NCBI GenBank assembly: GCA_024220505.1
Contig: JAKZZE010000018.1
Location: forward strand, 434,001 to 498,000
Origin: Rhizopus arrhizus
Taxonomy: Eukaryota; Mucoromycota; Mucoromycetes; Mucorales; Rhizopodaceae
Length of the DNA stretch: 64,000 bases
Direction: 5' to 3'
Part shown: positions 23,425-35,330 of the stretch, in pieces
Numbering within the stretch: the first letter of the stretch is position 1
Layout: the number at the start of each line of letters is the position of its first letter
Notes under the pieces: generated by a model
Told to the model about the DNA's origin: nothing
Database searches by the model: none
What the model saw: only the letters and a program-made list of their open reading frames with translations
Program-made: the position numbers and the translations under genes

Positions 23425-23928
23425 TTGTTCGGTTTACAAACATTTTGCAATGGCTTGTGTTTAAAAATCAAATGGTTGGTCGTACCTAGAACAATCTCAG
23501 TTGCCTCCGCTTCAGCTTCCAATGTGATAAATGCTCTCAGAGCTACACTTTATTTTTCATGTAATAATAATGTATTTAGTTTAAACCCCCTTTCTTCCCT
23601 CTATCTTTCAAAGCCGCACATCGTGGAACATATGATGAATGATATCAATGAAAATGATACAGCAAACCGATATCTTACTGCAGCAAAGGCATTCAGACTA
23701 TTCAAGCGCCTTCAGATCGAAGAACGGATCAAAAGAGGTGAGAACCTTCATGGCTCGGACTTACCATTGGAGATATCAGAGTATCTTGATGGTGTGCCAA
23801 TGTATGAACTCAAAGAGAAGTTCAACCGTTTCAAAAGACAGATTGCCCAATATAACAATGACACTTGGAACAGACAAAAACAAATCAATAAGGAGCTTGC
23901 CCTTGAACTCAAGAAGTGGGAAGATTGA
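23425..23928 (+). CDS. Unrecognised protein, possibly a gene fragment
   Basis: An open frame of up to 167 aa that I do not recognise. The last ~90 residues look genuinely coding: charged and helical (NRYLTAAKAFRLFKRLQ, then YELKEKFNRFKRQI and a Lys/Glu-rich end). The first ~65 are hydrophobic and less convincing; the Met at 23629 (MMNDINEN) is an alternative start. After the stop, other frames remain coding-like (for example NNEEDKHIFKGAVDQAAKL near 24010). The gene may continue through an intron or frame break I cannot resolve. No motif gives a function. Confidence 0.4.
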   Translation: MFGLQTFCNGLCLKIKWLVVPRTISVASASASNVINALRATLYFSCNNNVFSLNPLSSLYLSKPHIVEHMMNDINENDTANRYLTAAKAFRLFKRLQIEERIKRGENLHGSDLPLEISEYLDGVPMYELKEKFNRFKRQIAQYNNDTWNRQKQINKELALELKKWED

Positions 23929-24965
23929 CACCTTCCAGGTTGTCAACAACATTTATAAATACTCAGAGATCTATGAATAACTACATTGCTTACAACAAAA
24001 AATTCAGTTCAATAATGAAGAAGATAAACATATTTTCAAAGGAGCAGTTGACCAAGCAGCCAAGCTGGCAACCTTTGGATTTGAGGACAAGCCAAATTTC
24101 AATGAAAGCTTTTTTGTTTCTCTCCTTTTTTTTTTAGTCATTGTTTCATTTGATTCAGATGCTTCACCAGAAGGTAAGCCTTCTGATACTAGCATGCTGA
24201 TTGCTTTTTTACCATTTTTGTTTTACTGTGTTCAGATATGAGCTCTTGTGTCTCTTTGGACATATGGAAAACAGCAGTAACATGTCTCTTATTAACACGA
24301 GTCTGATGTTTGATCCAGCTGGCATGAGGAATAGCAAACTTGGAATATCAAGCGTCAAATTCGATTTTGTCTGCAAACTGGGATATTGACCCAAGGTTCA
24401 TTAGCGTATTCAAGAGTGCTTCTTTGAACAAAAAGGTATTGAGAAATGTTGATAGATGAAGAGGACAGCATTTTATATATTGTAATTGATAAATCAAAAG
24501 CATGCATTGAGGTGTGACTGCTGTAATAGAGGGTTTAAGGAATTCCATCTGAAAATAAAGCGTGGCGTGAACCTTTCACTCCGGCAACTGTATGATTATA
24601 GTGTGTTTTAAACAACTGAGGTATATTTAAATAGTCTACCATGTTTGTATTACACAATAGAGTAGATAAAGATAAAGTTCTCATTTAAAAAATATTTAAA
24701 GTTATTTCGAGTCGATTGAGTTGCAAGCAAAAAGACAGTGATCACTTTCGTTCCTTGTTACCATTCACAAGTTTTATAAAACAACTTTTGCGCAATAAAA
24801 TAAACAAAAGATGAGCAGTGTAGTACAGACAGTGTTTTTCACAAACCATCAAATCACTGATCTCTGCAAAGACCGGTGTTTGAAAATAATCTTTCCCATC
24901 CGAATAAAAAAGGACAAGAACAGCCCTCTTTTCATTTCCTCACTTTTTTTTTTTTTCCCTACAAA
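23929..24965. other. Coding-like debris and UreG promoter region
   Basis: Short protein-like frames occur on the plus strand near 23990-24120 and 24230-24390, with no consistent frame or splice signals. They could be the decayed 3' part of the preceding frame. From about 24,600 the sequence is plain intergenic, ending in a T-run 5' of the UreG start. Confidence 0.35.
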
Positions 24966-26012
24966 ATGACTTCTGATATCTGCCGCTTTGAATCTGCCAG
25001 CCAGCTACACGACCATGGTGATGGCCATGTTCACAGCCATGCAGGACATGATGCTCACGAACACGGACATACTCATGAGCAAATGGATTCGCCTGGCTAT
25101 TACCAAGATCGTCCAAAGGCTATTTATGAAAAACGAGATTGGTCCGAAAGAGCGTTTACTGTTGGCATTGGAGGGTAAGAAAGGATGGAGGAGGACAATG
25201 TCTAACGATCGATAGACCGGTAGGTTCTGGAAAGACAGCACTGATGTTGGCTTTATGTCAACGACTGCGTGAAACGTACAGTATTGCGGCTGTCACGAAT
25301 GATATCTTTACAAAGGAGGACACAGAGTTCTTGGTGAGACATGCTGCTTTACCTGAAGAACGTATTGCTGCGATCGAAACCGGTGGATGTCCTCACGCTG
25401 CGATTCGGTAATAAATAAATAAAAAAGATGCATTGCTTACGTTTATTAGTGAGGACGTTTCTGCCAATCTGAATGCTTTAGAGACCCTTCACAGCAAGTT
25501 TAATACACAGCTCTTGTTGATTGAATCCGGTGGAGATAATTTGGCTGCAAACTACAGGTGAATAAAAAAGAAGTGACAAATGGGTATCATCTCCTTATCT
25601 TTTCACAGTCGTGAATTAGGTATAATTTTTAAAAGGGCGACAGTGATAGATAAAAGAGCAAAAGGGAGCTAACGTTGATTTCAGCTGATTATATTATTTA
25701 TGTGATTGATGTTGCTGGAGGTGACAAGGTGCCTAGGAAAGGAGGACCTGGTATCACTCAAAGTGATTTATTGATTGTCAACAAGACTGACTTGGCCCAT
25801 ATTGTGGGTGCAGACCTTGAAGTCATGGCTCGTGATGCAAAGAAGATGAGGTAAAAGAAGAGAGATAGCTGGATGATTTACCAACCCTTTTTTATAGAGG
25901 AAATGGCCCGACTGTCTTTGCTCAAGTTAAAAATGGAGTTGGTATGGATGAGATCATTTCTCTTATTTTAGGTGAATGGCATGCAAGTGGTGCTAGTAAA
26001 GAATCTTCTTAA
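24966..26012 (+). CDS. ureG: Urease accessory protein UreG (Ni-delivery GTPase)
   Basis: UreG is a SIMIBI-class GTPase that, with UreF/UreD(H), loads nickel into apo-urease. Six exons, 24966-25174, 25216-25407, 25450-25557, 25609-25619, 25685-25850 and 25898-26012, give 266 aa with closed phases. The fourth exon is only 11 nt (SREL). The N-terminus is a His-rich metal-binding tail with about a dozen His in [20 protein letters not shown]. The G1/P-loop is [10 protein letters not shown], the Mg/switch region includes [13 protein letters not shown], the invariant nickel-binding CPH is in [11 protein letters not shown], and the guanine-specificity motif is NKTDLA. The gene implies a functional urease elsewhere in the genome. 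Confidence 0.95.
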
Positions 26013-26426
26013 AATAATAAACTATCTTTCAGTGAAATGAAATCATCATAAAATTCACTGATCAATCCAAAAGATGAGTTACTTTTTTTTTTTTTTTTTT
26101 TTTTTTAATCAAACAGCCAAAGGACAGGAAAAGGGTACTTGTTGGCCAAGTGGGTCAAAATTGAATACTTTTTAAAAAAGATTTAAATAGGACACAATAC
26201 GCGTCATTTAACCTACAACTATAGACCTGTGGATGTAGACCAAAAAAGACGAAAATAATAAGCTCTAATTGATGTAAAACTACAGATGATATCAACAAGA
26301 GAATATTTGATGAACTTGGTTTGAATTCAGCTGTGAACCCAAACAACCAATTCTGTGACTCCGAATGTATTTTGTATTTACTTTTCTTTTGTTTATTTTT
26401 TTTTTTTTTTTTTAAAAAAAAAACAA
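26013..26426. other. Intergenic with poly(T) run
   Basis: A short spacer between two plus-strand genes with a ~22-nt T-run at about 26084-26105 and a second T-run just before the next start codon. Confidence 0.6.
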
Positions 26427-27729
26427 ATGGCTGATTGTAATTCTATTACAGTATTTGCTGCTATCGGTGCTGCATTTATTGGTTATAAGGTCTTTACTTT
26501 CTTAAAAACTTTATTTGATGTCTATGTTGCCCCTGGTATTTCTGTAAGATAAAATACACGTTTAGGTTCTTGTAGACAGCAACTCAGGCCTTTTTTTTTT
26601 TTTATAGCTCAAAAAGTTTGGTGCTGGACAAGGTGCTTGGGCAGGTAAATAAACAGACATTCTATTGTCTTGCTGTTATTCAATATTCGATTACAGTGAT
26701 TACTGGTGCAACTGATGGTATTGGTAAAGAATTTGCTTTACAACTCGCCAAGAAAAAGTTCAATGTCTTTTTGATTTCTCGTACTGCTTCCAAATTAGAA
26801 GCTGTTGCTGAAGAAATTGGTAAAAGAAAAAGAAAGCACTCGAAACCCTTATTTACCCCTCCTTTTTTTATAGCTTCTCAATATGGTGTTGAAACAAAGT
26901 GTTTTGCAATGGACTTTACAAAAGGAAATCCTGAAGATTTTAGTAAAGTAGGTGACATCTTGAATTCGATTCGTGTTGGTGTCTTGGGTAAGGATACGAT
27001 GCTGTAGAGAGAAAGAGTATCTAACGGTTCTATAGTCAATAATGTTGGTGTTAACCATGAAATTCCTACGCCATTTGAAGAAGAAGATGAGACGATTATT
27101 AACAATATTGTTGAAGTAAACATTAAAGGACTGATGAAGATGACAAAGCTTGTACTCCCTCAGATGAAAACAAAGTAAGGAAAAAACAAAAAAAAAGAAA
27201 AAGCAGAGTTGAATACTTAGACTTTCTAGCCGCAATGGTCTTATCTTTAATCTTGGCTCGTTTGCTGGTTTAGTCCCTACACCTTACTTGTCTGTTTATT
27301 CTGCGGGTAAAGCTTTCTTGTCTACTTGGTCACAAGCATTGGGTACAGAAGTTGCAAAAGATGGTATTGTGGTTGAACACGTAAATACCTATTTTGTCGT
27401 ATCCGCTATGAGTAAGATTCGTAAGCCGACGATTTTAATTCCTACTGCAAAGAACTATGTGGCTAGTGTTTTATCCAAGGTGGGTGTTGCCTGTGGTGCT
27501 AATGTCCCTTTCACTTCCACGCCTTATCCTACCCAGGGCATTGTCAACTGGGTGATCAATAACGTATTCAGTCATCATTTCTGGGTTAAACATAATGACA
27601 GTAAGTTTGAAACAGTGTACATGAACTCATTTAATCCTTTTTTTTTTTGTAGGCATTCAAAAAGATATTCGCAAGAGAGCCTTACGTAAACGCGAGCGTG
27701 AACAGGCTGCTGCTCTTAAAACACAATAA
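26427..27729 (+). CDS. IFA38: Very-long-chain 3-oxoacyl-CoA reductase
   Basis: This ER short-chain dehydrogenase carries out the second step of very-long-chain fatty-acid elongation (KAR/HSD17B12 family). Seven exons, 26427-26543, 26608-26644, 26697-26819, 26874-26987, 27036-27174, 27230-27600 and 27653-27729, give 325 aa. The N-terminal ~40 residues are a hydrophobic membrane anchor. NADPH binding is shown by VITGATDGIGKEFA and LVNNVGVNHE. The catalytic Ser/Tyr/Lys lie in NLGSFAGLVPTPYLSVYSAGKAF (discontinuous reading: LGSFAG and SVYSAGK). The C-terminus is strongly basic (KRALRKREREQ), consistent with an ER-retained protein. Introns are 41-70 nt, and the second exon is only 37 nt. Confidence 0.93.
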
Positions 27730-27841
27730 AAAGTGATGCGAACAATACGTATTTATATTTTGTGTATAAATTATTTAATAATAGTTGAAAAGAAGGGAAA
27801 GGGGGGGGGAAAGCATAGATAAAAAAAAAAAAAAGGATAAA

Positions 27842-29927
27842 TTATAAAAGGAGTGAAAAGAGTCGCTTTGCTTTTGTTTTTCTACTTTTTGATGAACAGC
27901 TTGTGGTAGCAGTAGCATTGAGTGTGTTTGGATGATTTAAATCAAAGGATAGTCTAAGGTCAGGTAATTTTGAGAATTCGAATGCGGATGAATCGATGAT
28001 GTCGGGTATTGTCAGATCATCTCTTTCGGTCACGTCCAGCGTGGTGGTAGTGGTAGTGGTCGTAGGTTGATTGTCATCAGAGGTATTTGTATTTCGTCTT
28101 TTCGCATACCTTTCATCTTCCTCATTTTTAAAGAGTCTTTTATCATCCAAATGAAAGCTATCGATATCTGACAACATGCTGATACTACCTCGTTTACGCG
28201 CAGGAATATGAGTTGTGATAGGATGATGGACTTGCTCATAATCTGAGTCTATAAATGAATAGCCATCAAAAATATCTTGAATCTCTTCCGAAAGATCTGC
28301 TTCAGAGGGTACATGGGTCAAGACGGGAGACATGGAGAGGAAATCAGGTTCAAAATTCGTAAAGTCCATCTCGTCTTGAACGGGTGGTAAGAATAAGGTG
28401 GGTTGTAACCTTCTGTGTTCGATATCCTCCCAAGAGATATCAGCAAAATAGACATGTTCCTTGATTTCTTCTGTACCCTGAGCTCCTAATCTCGTACGAG
28501 GGTCTCGATCCAGCAAGTCAGAAATGAATTCGGCTGTTTCGTAATCAAAGATATCCGACGGGAACTCCAACGGATCCTCCAAGACCCTTCGATACATGTC
28601 TGAATGATTGTCTGCCCAGAAGGGGGTGACACCTGCCAACATTTCATACAGAATCGTACCAAAACTCCAGTGATCGATACCAAACGAATAAGCTTCGCCC
28701 AACAAGACCTCGGGCGCCAAGTACTCTGCCGTTCCACAAAAGGTCTGTGTCTGATCCTCCTCTGCTAACCATTTACTTAGACCGAAATCAGTCAAGATGA
28801 CATGTCTATCGGCCGTGATCAAGATATTCTCTGGTTTTAAATCTCTATAAAGGATACCCAATCGATGTAACTCGCTGATACCCTCAATGATCTCCGCAGC
28901 ATAAAATCGAGCACATTCTTTAGGGAACGTGTAGTGTCGAGCCATGTGGGTGGCCAGATCACCACCGGAATAATAGGTTGTCAGCAGATATAATCTGTGT
29001 TCGTCTTGAAATGAGGTGTGTAATTTGGCAAGGTAAGGATGATTGACCTCTGAGAGTGCGACGAGAATGTTTCTTTCGTCGATCGTGTGCGTGATCTCTC
29101 GCTGGTCGATCACATGCTGTTTAAGAATCGATTTTAGCGCGTAAAGCTCTTTGGTCTTTCGAGATCTAACCAATAAAACCTTGTATTCGGATTAGTTTCT
29201 CTTTATGCTTCATCTTCATTCATACTTTACTTTTCCCATACAACCCTTTCCTAATACTTTCACCATTTCCAAATCATCCAAAGGGTTCACTTCCTCTTTT
29301 AGACTTTCCCTATTCAAACTTTCAATGATCGAAGGATTCAGGCCGGGTTCCCACAGCTTGACTTGATCTCTTTCAGGTACGGTCGTAGGCGTGGTGGTGG
29401 TCGGCAAAGGATCATGTGATGACACGGTGGATAAGGATTCCTTGAGGTCACCTTCTCTTTGAGGAGAGAGAAAATCACGCAAGAGAGTGGAAGATTTAAG
29501 GATAGGATCCAGTGAACATTTGATCAAGTATTTTTCAACCTTGTCTGCGTCTGACTTGATTGGCAAATGAAAAAAGTGACGAATACTCTTTCTTTTTTCT
29601 TCTTTTTTAGTAAAGTGAGGAAATGAGATTCTGATCTTTTGATAATGCGTTTTGACCTACAAAAAAAGATGAGGTCAATTTGACATGATTTCAACCCATC
29701 ATTTACCAATTGATCAAAGCTTTGAAGGTCAGGAATATATCTTGTTATTGACAGCACAGATCGATCAGTGATGACAGTAATATTAAACTCCTAAATGAAA
29801 CAAATCAGAAAGAACCCTTCCTTCCTCATCTCTTATTTACTGGCACAGTTTTCCATTTTTCATCTACTGAATCCATTACAATAATGGGTAATTCAGTTAC
29901 TTTGATATCCATAATATTTAAATCCAT
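27842..29927 (-). CDS. PX-domain AGC-family serine/threonine kinase (SGK3-like)
   Basis: Exons 29927-29841, 29790-29707, 29656-29231 and 29179-27842 give 644 aa. The first ~130 residues form a PX (phosphoinositide-binding) domain: ITVITDRSV, RYIPDLQSFDQL, then KIRISFPHF. The kinase domain follows with glycine loop GKGCMGKV, YALKSIL (ATP lysine), LYRDLKPENIL, TDFGLSK and the activation segment TFCGTAEYLAPEVL. The AGC C-tail has a turn-motif region and the hydrophobic motif FDGYSF. PX plus AGC kinase matches the architecture of animal SGK3/CISK and is compatible with fungal Ypk-like signalling at endosomes (inference). The final ~100 residues are a Thr-rich, poorly conserved extension. The loop has C-M where most AGC kinases have S-F. 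Confidence 0.9.
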
Positions 29928-32147
29928 TTTAAAAAAAGTTTTTTTTTTTTCTCTCTTTCTTTCTCTCTATTGAGGGCTAAAGAACATGAGCCTTCATTTT
30001 TTTTTTTTTTTTTTTTTTTAAAAAAATAATACCTTTACAAGTCAAAGAGAAGGGGAAAAAAAAAAAAGAGACACGTTTGAATTTTTTTATATAAAAAAAT
30101 AATAATAAAAAAAAAAAAAACGGTTGATAACTTATTTTCTTTAGGTCTGTCTCTTGCTTTTTTTTTATATATTTTTTTTTGTTTTTGTTTTGTTTTGTGT
30201 GAAGAAAAGAAAATGAAAAATGAGAGGAGAAATTTAGAAAATAAAGGGTTTTTTTATTGCATCACATGTATTTATACCCGAATTTGACATCAAAGTGGAA
30301 GGAATGACAAGTGTAACATGTTAATATAAAAGAGTGAAATTCGTTCAGATGACTGATGTCCTATCCTTTGAGAGAATACAAAACTTGGCCATGTTCGGTT
30401 ACACTCTTTTGCGTCATGATTATCAAAAGGAATAGGTTTAGGGGCAATTTAAAATGATTAAGTTGTAGAGTATTTCAGACATCAAAGACCTCTGTTCCCC
30501 TTACAGAAAAAACATAGTATTTTGAACATCAGTCTATGAACCTATTCTTTATTTTTGGGATAAAGACTCTCCCTTAAAGCTTATGACTAACACATTGAGT
30601 AATCGGACGAGCATGTTGAGTATTTTATTATTTTTTTTTTAAATGACCGAGCTTCATGTCCTTTTCATCATATGGTAGCATAGATACCTGTACCTTGCCA
30701 TCATTTCGTGCACACATCCAATCAACCCATTCTCCTACTTGTCCCTTGTTTTCTAATTGTTCACACCACTTGTTTATTTCTCAACAAGTCAATTTTTTTT
30801 TTTTTAATAAAATCATTTTGTTTTCACGCGGCGATGCGTTGACAAAAAAGAAATAAAAGTTGCTTTTCTTTTTCTTTTTTTTTTTTTTTTTTTTTTTTTT
30901 CAAACAGAATTTATAACCCTGTGCTGCAAGTGGATCATCTTTCTTCAAGGGGAGCCATTCTTTTTTTCTAATTATCCTAAATTGACATTGGCTTAAACGC
31001 GAGAATTTTGACTCAATGATAGAATTGTCACAAGATAGTGCCACTTGATGCTGCTTATTTGCTCAGCATCATCAAATCATTGTCTTGCTTTGGCTTCACT
31101 CCTACTTTTAATTATAGATATCATCTTTCATCGCTTTTTTTTTTTTTTTCTTTCCCGAAATTCTACCAGTGGCCACTGAATATGATTTAAAAAAAATTTC
31201 AAAAGGCTTTATTACAAGTATGCTTTGATAGCAAGTTAAGTTTCTAATTAAACTCTATATTTTAAAGCCTGTGAAAAAAAAAGATATTTTCTCTTAAAAT
31301 ATGAATTTAGACAACTTGAGTTGACACAGGTTACTGCTCCTTGCTAACAGGCATTTTTTTTTAAGGGGAAGGAGATGCCCGTGTTTTCCTTATTTACTGC
31401 TTTCTTCCCTCGTTTGTATGCAAAAAGCACGATTACCTATAAATTTTATATTGAACAATTGACTGTTGCCAAGGTGTGCAAATTCTCAAAGACATGTCAC
31501 TATGGAAACTAGAACGAATTTATACGCACGTATCCATTTCTCAAAACATCATTCAACCTCTTCTGGTTTTTCAAAAACACAATTGTCTTCTTTTACTCTA
31601 AACTTTATCTCTCTTGATGTGTATGTTTTTTTTTTTTTATTAAACATGCATTGTAAGTAATCAGTGAGTCATTGTTCATTACCTCGGAGTGACGCACAGC
31701 AATGTGTAATCGTGTACAGAACAAAAGCAATCATATTCTTTTTTATTTGTTTATTTGTTACTTGGCTTTGTTTTATACATTTATTAAATACCTGTGATAA
31801 AAGCATACACATTTATTTATATCAATCACATGAAACAACCGAATTGAACAAGTTGTTTTTTTTTTTTCTATTCAATTTGAAAACCTTTCACTTGTTCATT
31901 TACAGGTTTTGTATGACCCACAGTTTCTTACATCAAACAACCCGGTTTTTTCCATCTTTTAATCTCTAGTGAATTCCTACCTGCGTCACCCTACCTCTCT
32001 TTCTCACAAAGGGCCATTAAAATACGCGTAGGATGACAGTGACAGTGTCGGAGTGTTCTAATCATAGATTTACTTAAAATGGTAATCTTCGTCAGCATTA
32101 AAAAATAGAATTCAATTTATCTTTATTATTGGGCAAAAATATACAAT
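29928..32147. other. Homopolymer-rich intergenic region
   Basis: About 2.2 kb without a convincing exon. It contains several long A/T homopolymers (30000-30018, 30876-30900, 31137-31150) and low-complexity frames. I see no RNA gene or element. Confidence 0.45.
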
Positions 32148-32692
32148 TTAGTTCTTGAGGAGACTATAGACAGTAAGAGAAGAAGTACCGATGAGGGTAA
32201 GGAAGCCAAGATAACCGACCACGCCGCGTCTACGCTTGTCAGGACTGCCGGTAGAGTAACCGCTGGCATAAAGAGCACGTCCCAAAAGGTAAACAACACC
32301 TGCACCAGCCGAGATCTCTGGGTACTTGAGGCCACCGATCAATAAAAAGGTGGTGTAGACAGGAAACATCTCGAGTGTGTTTTGATGAGCACGTTGAACA
32401 CAGTTGAATACGTGCTTGAGAGGGTCCTTTTCGGCTTCAGCCTTTTCAGCGTAAACTAAAGTTCATTTTTAACATCATCCTCTCCTTCTTTCAACCCACT
32501 TACCATAAGGATAAGGAACATCAGCAGCCTTACGGGCCTTACCGACCTTCATACCCAAGCTGACAAGGTGGAAAGCACCAAGACCAGCAACGCCGAGAAC
32601 CTTTTTGTTATGAATAGGTTATTCGCCAGAAGAAATGAATTGAATAAAAAACTTACGTAACCATATTCAGAAGGGACAATGAGAGCAACCAT
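32148..32692 (-). CDS. Microsomal glutathione S-transferase 3-like (MAPEG)
   Basis: A membrane-bound glutathione transferase/peroxidase of the MAPEG superfamily in the ER or outer mitochondrial membrane. Exons 32692-32657, 32600-32504 and 32455-32148 give 146 aa, typical of MGST3. Starts MVALIVPSEYGY. The signature RAHQNTLEMFPVYTTF holds the glutathione-site residues, followed by the GRALYASGYSTG block that defines the MGST3/FLAP branch. Four hydrophobic helices are apparent. The C-terminus is hydrophobic without a KKXX signal. Confidence 0.93.
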
Positions 32693-33172
32693 GAGATATT
32701 TCTTAATTTTAATAAAGATTTTTTTTTAAAAAAAAGAAAAAGAAGAAAGAAAGAGATTGTTATTTAAATCCTTTTCTTTCAACCAACACAGTCCCACAAG
32801 GTTAATTTACAGCGTTTCCGAATGAATCAAAATTTCGAGAAAATAGGATACAAGTATTTTTACTTGGTTTTCGGACCTTTTCAATAAAATTTCAGACATT
32901 CTCTTTTTTTTTTCGGACGATTTCCATCTTACGGTTTAGACTATTCTCGCCGCTATTCGTAACCTGCTAGACTCCGCACTCCAAGAGTTCCTACTATCCG
33001 AGAAACAATCGCCATTACCCCTTCCTCACCTTCAGGCGCTGGTATAAGTTTACAAGCTTGTTACCATTCACACAAAAAAAAAACATTTTGTGACGTCCCT
33101 CCTTATTTATGAAACGTTTTAGAAAAAAAAAAAAGGAACAAGTGTCCCCCCTTTTTTTTCTTTATTTTTCTT

Positions 33173-33561
33173 ATGTACTACTTTCCAGAGACAAAGCCAA
33201 AGAATTGGATAACGATTGAAGCTTTCAATGTTTACGATAAAGAATACCCTGGTCACACTTTTTTCAATGTCCTTGAGAGATTAAAATCAGACTTGGTTCA
33301 GTTCAAAGCCGCGCAAAGTTCACTGAAAAAGTACATTGATCCTATTCTAGAACAGATCATGGTCATATAATCTGGAACGTCTTGAGTTTATTCATTGACT
33401 TTTTACTTTCAGAAACTTGGCCTTAAACAAACCACTTTTGATAATACCGAATCAAATGAAACAAATATCCCGCGGAGAAGCATCGGTAAATCAAAACTTG
33501 CATGCTGATGAAAATAAAAATGAACACGTAGCCCAAAGTCAAGATGCTGACAGTTGCTAAT
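33173..33561 (+). pseudogene. Unrecognised small protein, probably frame-broken
   Basis: A coding-like exon starts MYYFPETKPKNWITIEAF and continues with FFNVLERLKSDLVQFK and a helical YIDPILEQIM end at about 33360. A 50-nt putative intron (GTCATA...TTTCAG, weak donor) leads to KLGLKQTTFDNTESNETNI. The rest reads best in a different frame (RGEASVNQNLHADENK) after a CCC run at about 33471. I do not recognise the family. It could be one small gene with a single-base error or an accessory-gene fragment; it opens the second accessory island. Confidence 0.4.
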
Positions 33562-34834
33562 ATGTTTGTTATCTCGAGTTTCGCTATACGGTGAAGTGAT
33601 AACAGAAATCAATTAATAGAAGACTGTAAGAGACTATTAATGTACAATAACAACAAGATTAACAATAAAACTAGTTCTTGACTTCAATTGCTTGAACGTG
33701 CAAAAAGAATTTACTCGGCACCCAAAATTAATTTTAGCGGGAAGAAAAGCCTATGTTTATTACTTTACAACAATAGATACTTTGGAATAACATATTAAAA
33801 TAAGGTAATTGGGGAAAATATACAATTAAAGAGGATTATGGTGATTTTGATAAAGTAAATGATGTATCAATTGAGTATTCGTCTTCATGTTGATTTTTAT
33901 GGTGTTCTTTTCTGTTTAATATGCTGGCACATTGGGTATCCTGTGAGGATAGAAAATAATAGGTAAGAAAAATAATGTTGCCAATTGTGACATGTGTTCA
34001 TTCAATTCTTGATGCGGTGAAGCTGATTATTTTCCTTTCCTCTTATTTTCTTTTACATTTTCTTCAATAACGTCTGTTAGAGTTATCCAACCACACCGAA
34101 AAGCATACCATTCGAATCGCCATGAAAAGGAGCATCTTTTAAATACAAAATAAGCTTTAAAAATAAAAAAGGAATCAAAGGCGACTATCGACCAAAATCC
34201 GACTTTGTCAATGCCCAAATGAATTTTTGTGATCCTTCTAGCCCCAAAACTCCAATAACTATGAATACATTCGAGATAAGTTTTCTGGAAACTTCATGAA
34301 TGGAGGTGGATCAACAAGCATAGCATACAACAAAAACGTAACGAGCCTCAACTTGTATTTCTTGCCTGTTGTTTATTTTTAATTTATTTGTTTTAGAATA
34401 ACAAGCGTCTGAATGAAACCACAAACTCTGCGCACCTACCTTGTCAAACGGTTTATGGTTCTCTTATCTTATTGCAATCATAGTGCTCATACTCTCTTAC
34501 ATATAGAATGATGTGATTGTGACCAAAGGTCAAAAGAAGTATCACATAATGACACCCAATTATAAATCAGATGAACTACACCGGCCAAAACTTTGAAAAA
34601 GTCAACTAAATGTGTTAGTATACTTTGGAACGTCCTTTGCGTCAAGCAATACCGTCGCATCGGACAAGTATAAAGCTTACGAACAGGACCAATTAAAAAA
34701 CAAATCGCTTTGCCAACATAATTTACTAGAACACATCTGCAGCCTTTTAAAAAATAATAATACAGAATTTTTAACAACATGGAAATCATAATTGTTGAAG
34801 CTTCGAGGTAATAATCACAGATACGACTTTCAAA
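33562..34834. other. Accessory-island debris, no intact gene
   Basis: Isolated protein-like stretches occur on the plus strand, for example GDYRPKSDFVNAQMNF at about 34178-34230, GQKKYHIMTPNYKSDEL at about 34530 and CVSILWNVLCVKQYRRIG at about 34610. They are separated by stops and lack splice signals. They look like remains of one or more accessory genes, perhaps the missing upstream part of the 34835 gene. Confidence 0.35.
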
Positions 34835-35330
34835 ATGCTAATTCCTTTTTTGAATAGTGGGAAACTCCGAGAGAACACAGTACATACGATCGAAGATTGT
34901 CTCAAGTTGCTGGAGTGTGGCATTTCCCCTCTGAGGAAAGAGGCCATCTTAAATAAAAATTTTTCAATAGCTACGTTTAAAAAGCTCAAGGTTTTTGGCG
35001 TGCAAACCATTAAAAATCAAGTAAAGTTGTCCGAGCTATCTATGAATAATGATACAAGCTGGAACTTTATAGAAAAACGAACAGCAACACTGCCATCTTC
35101 CTGGGATGACCGCATCTTACTTATTCAATATCTTGAGCTGATAGCCACTATCTTCGTACGTTTAAATCCCACCCCACCCTAAACCATTTCATTCTCTGAT
35201 TTTGATTTTTTTTTTTTACATGTAGGATGATATTTGCGATACCCATCACTTGTTGAAGCTACTGATGGAAGAAAACTTGGGGCTAGCTTCGAATGATGAT
35301 CCCACATTAAGAACTATATTTGAAAAGTAA
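34835..35330 (+). CDS. Unrecognised two-exon protein (141 aa)
   Basis: Exons 34835-35155 and 35226-35330 join in phase (donor GTACGT, acceptor TGTAG, T-rich tract before the AG). The protein starts MLIPFLNSGKLRENTV and is mixed alpha-helical and charged. It has WDDRILLIQYLELIATIF in the middle and ends EENLGLASNDDPTLR... I recognise no domain. Clean splicing and composition argue for a real coding sequence, but the surrounding debris raises the possibility that this is the 3' end of a larger, decayed accessory gene. Confidence 0.5.

Noticed and set aside
30781..31044. Minus-strand frame with a long Lys run
   Set aside because: Generated by a poly(T) tract; no homology and no coding signature.
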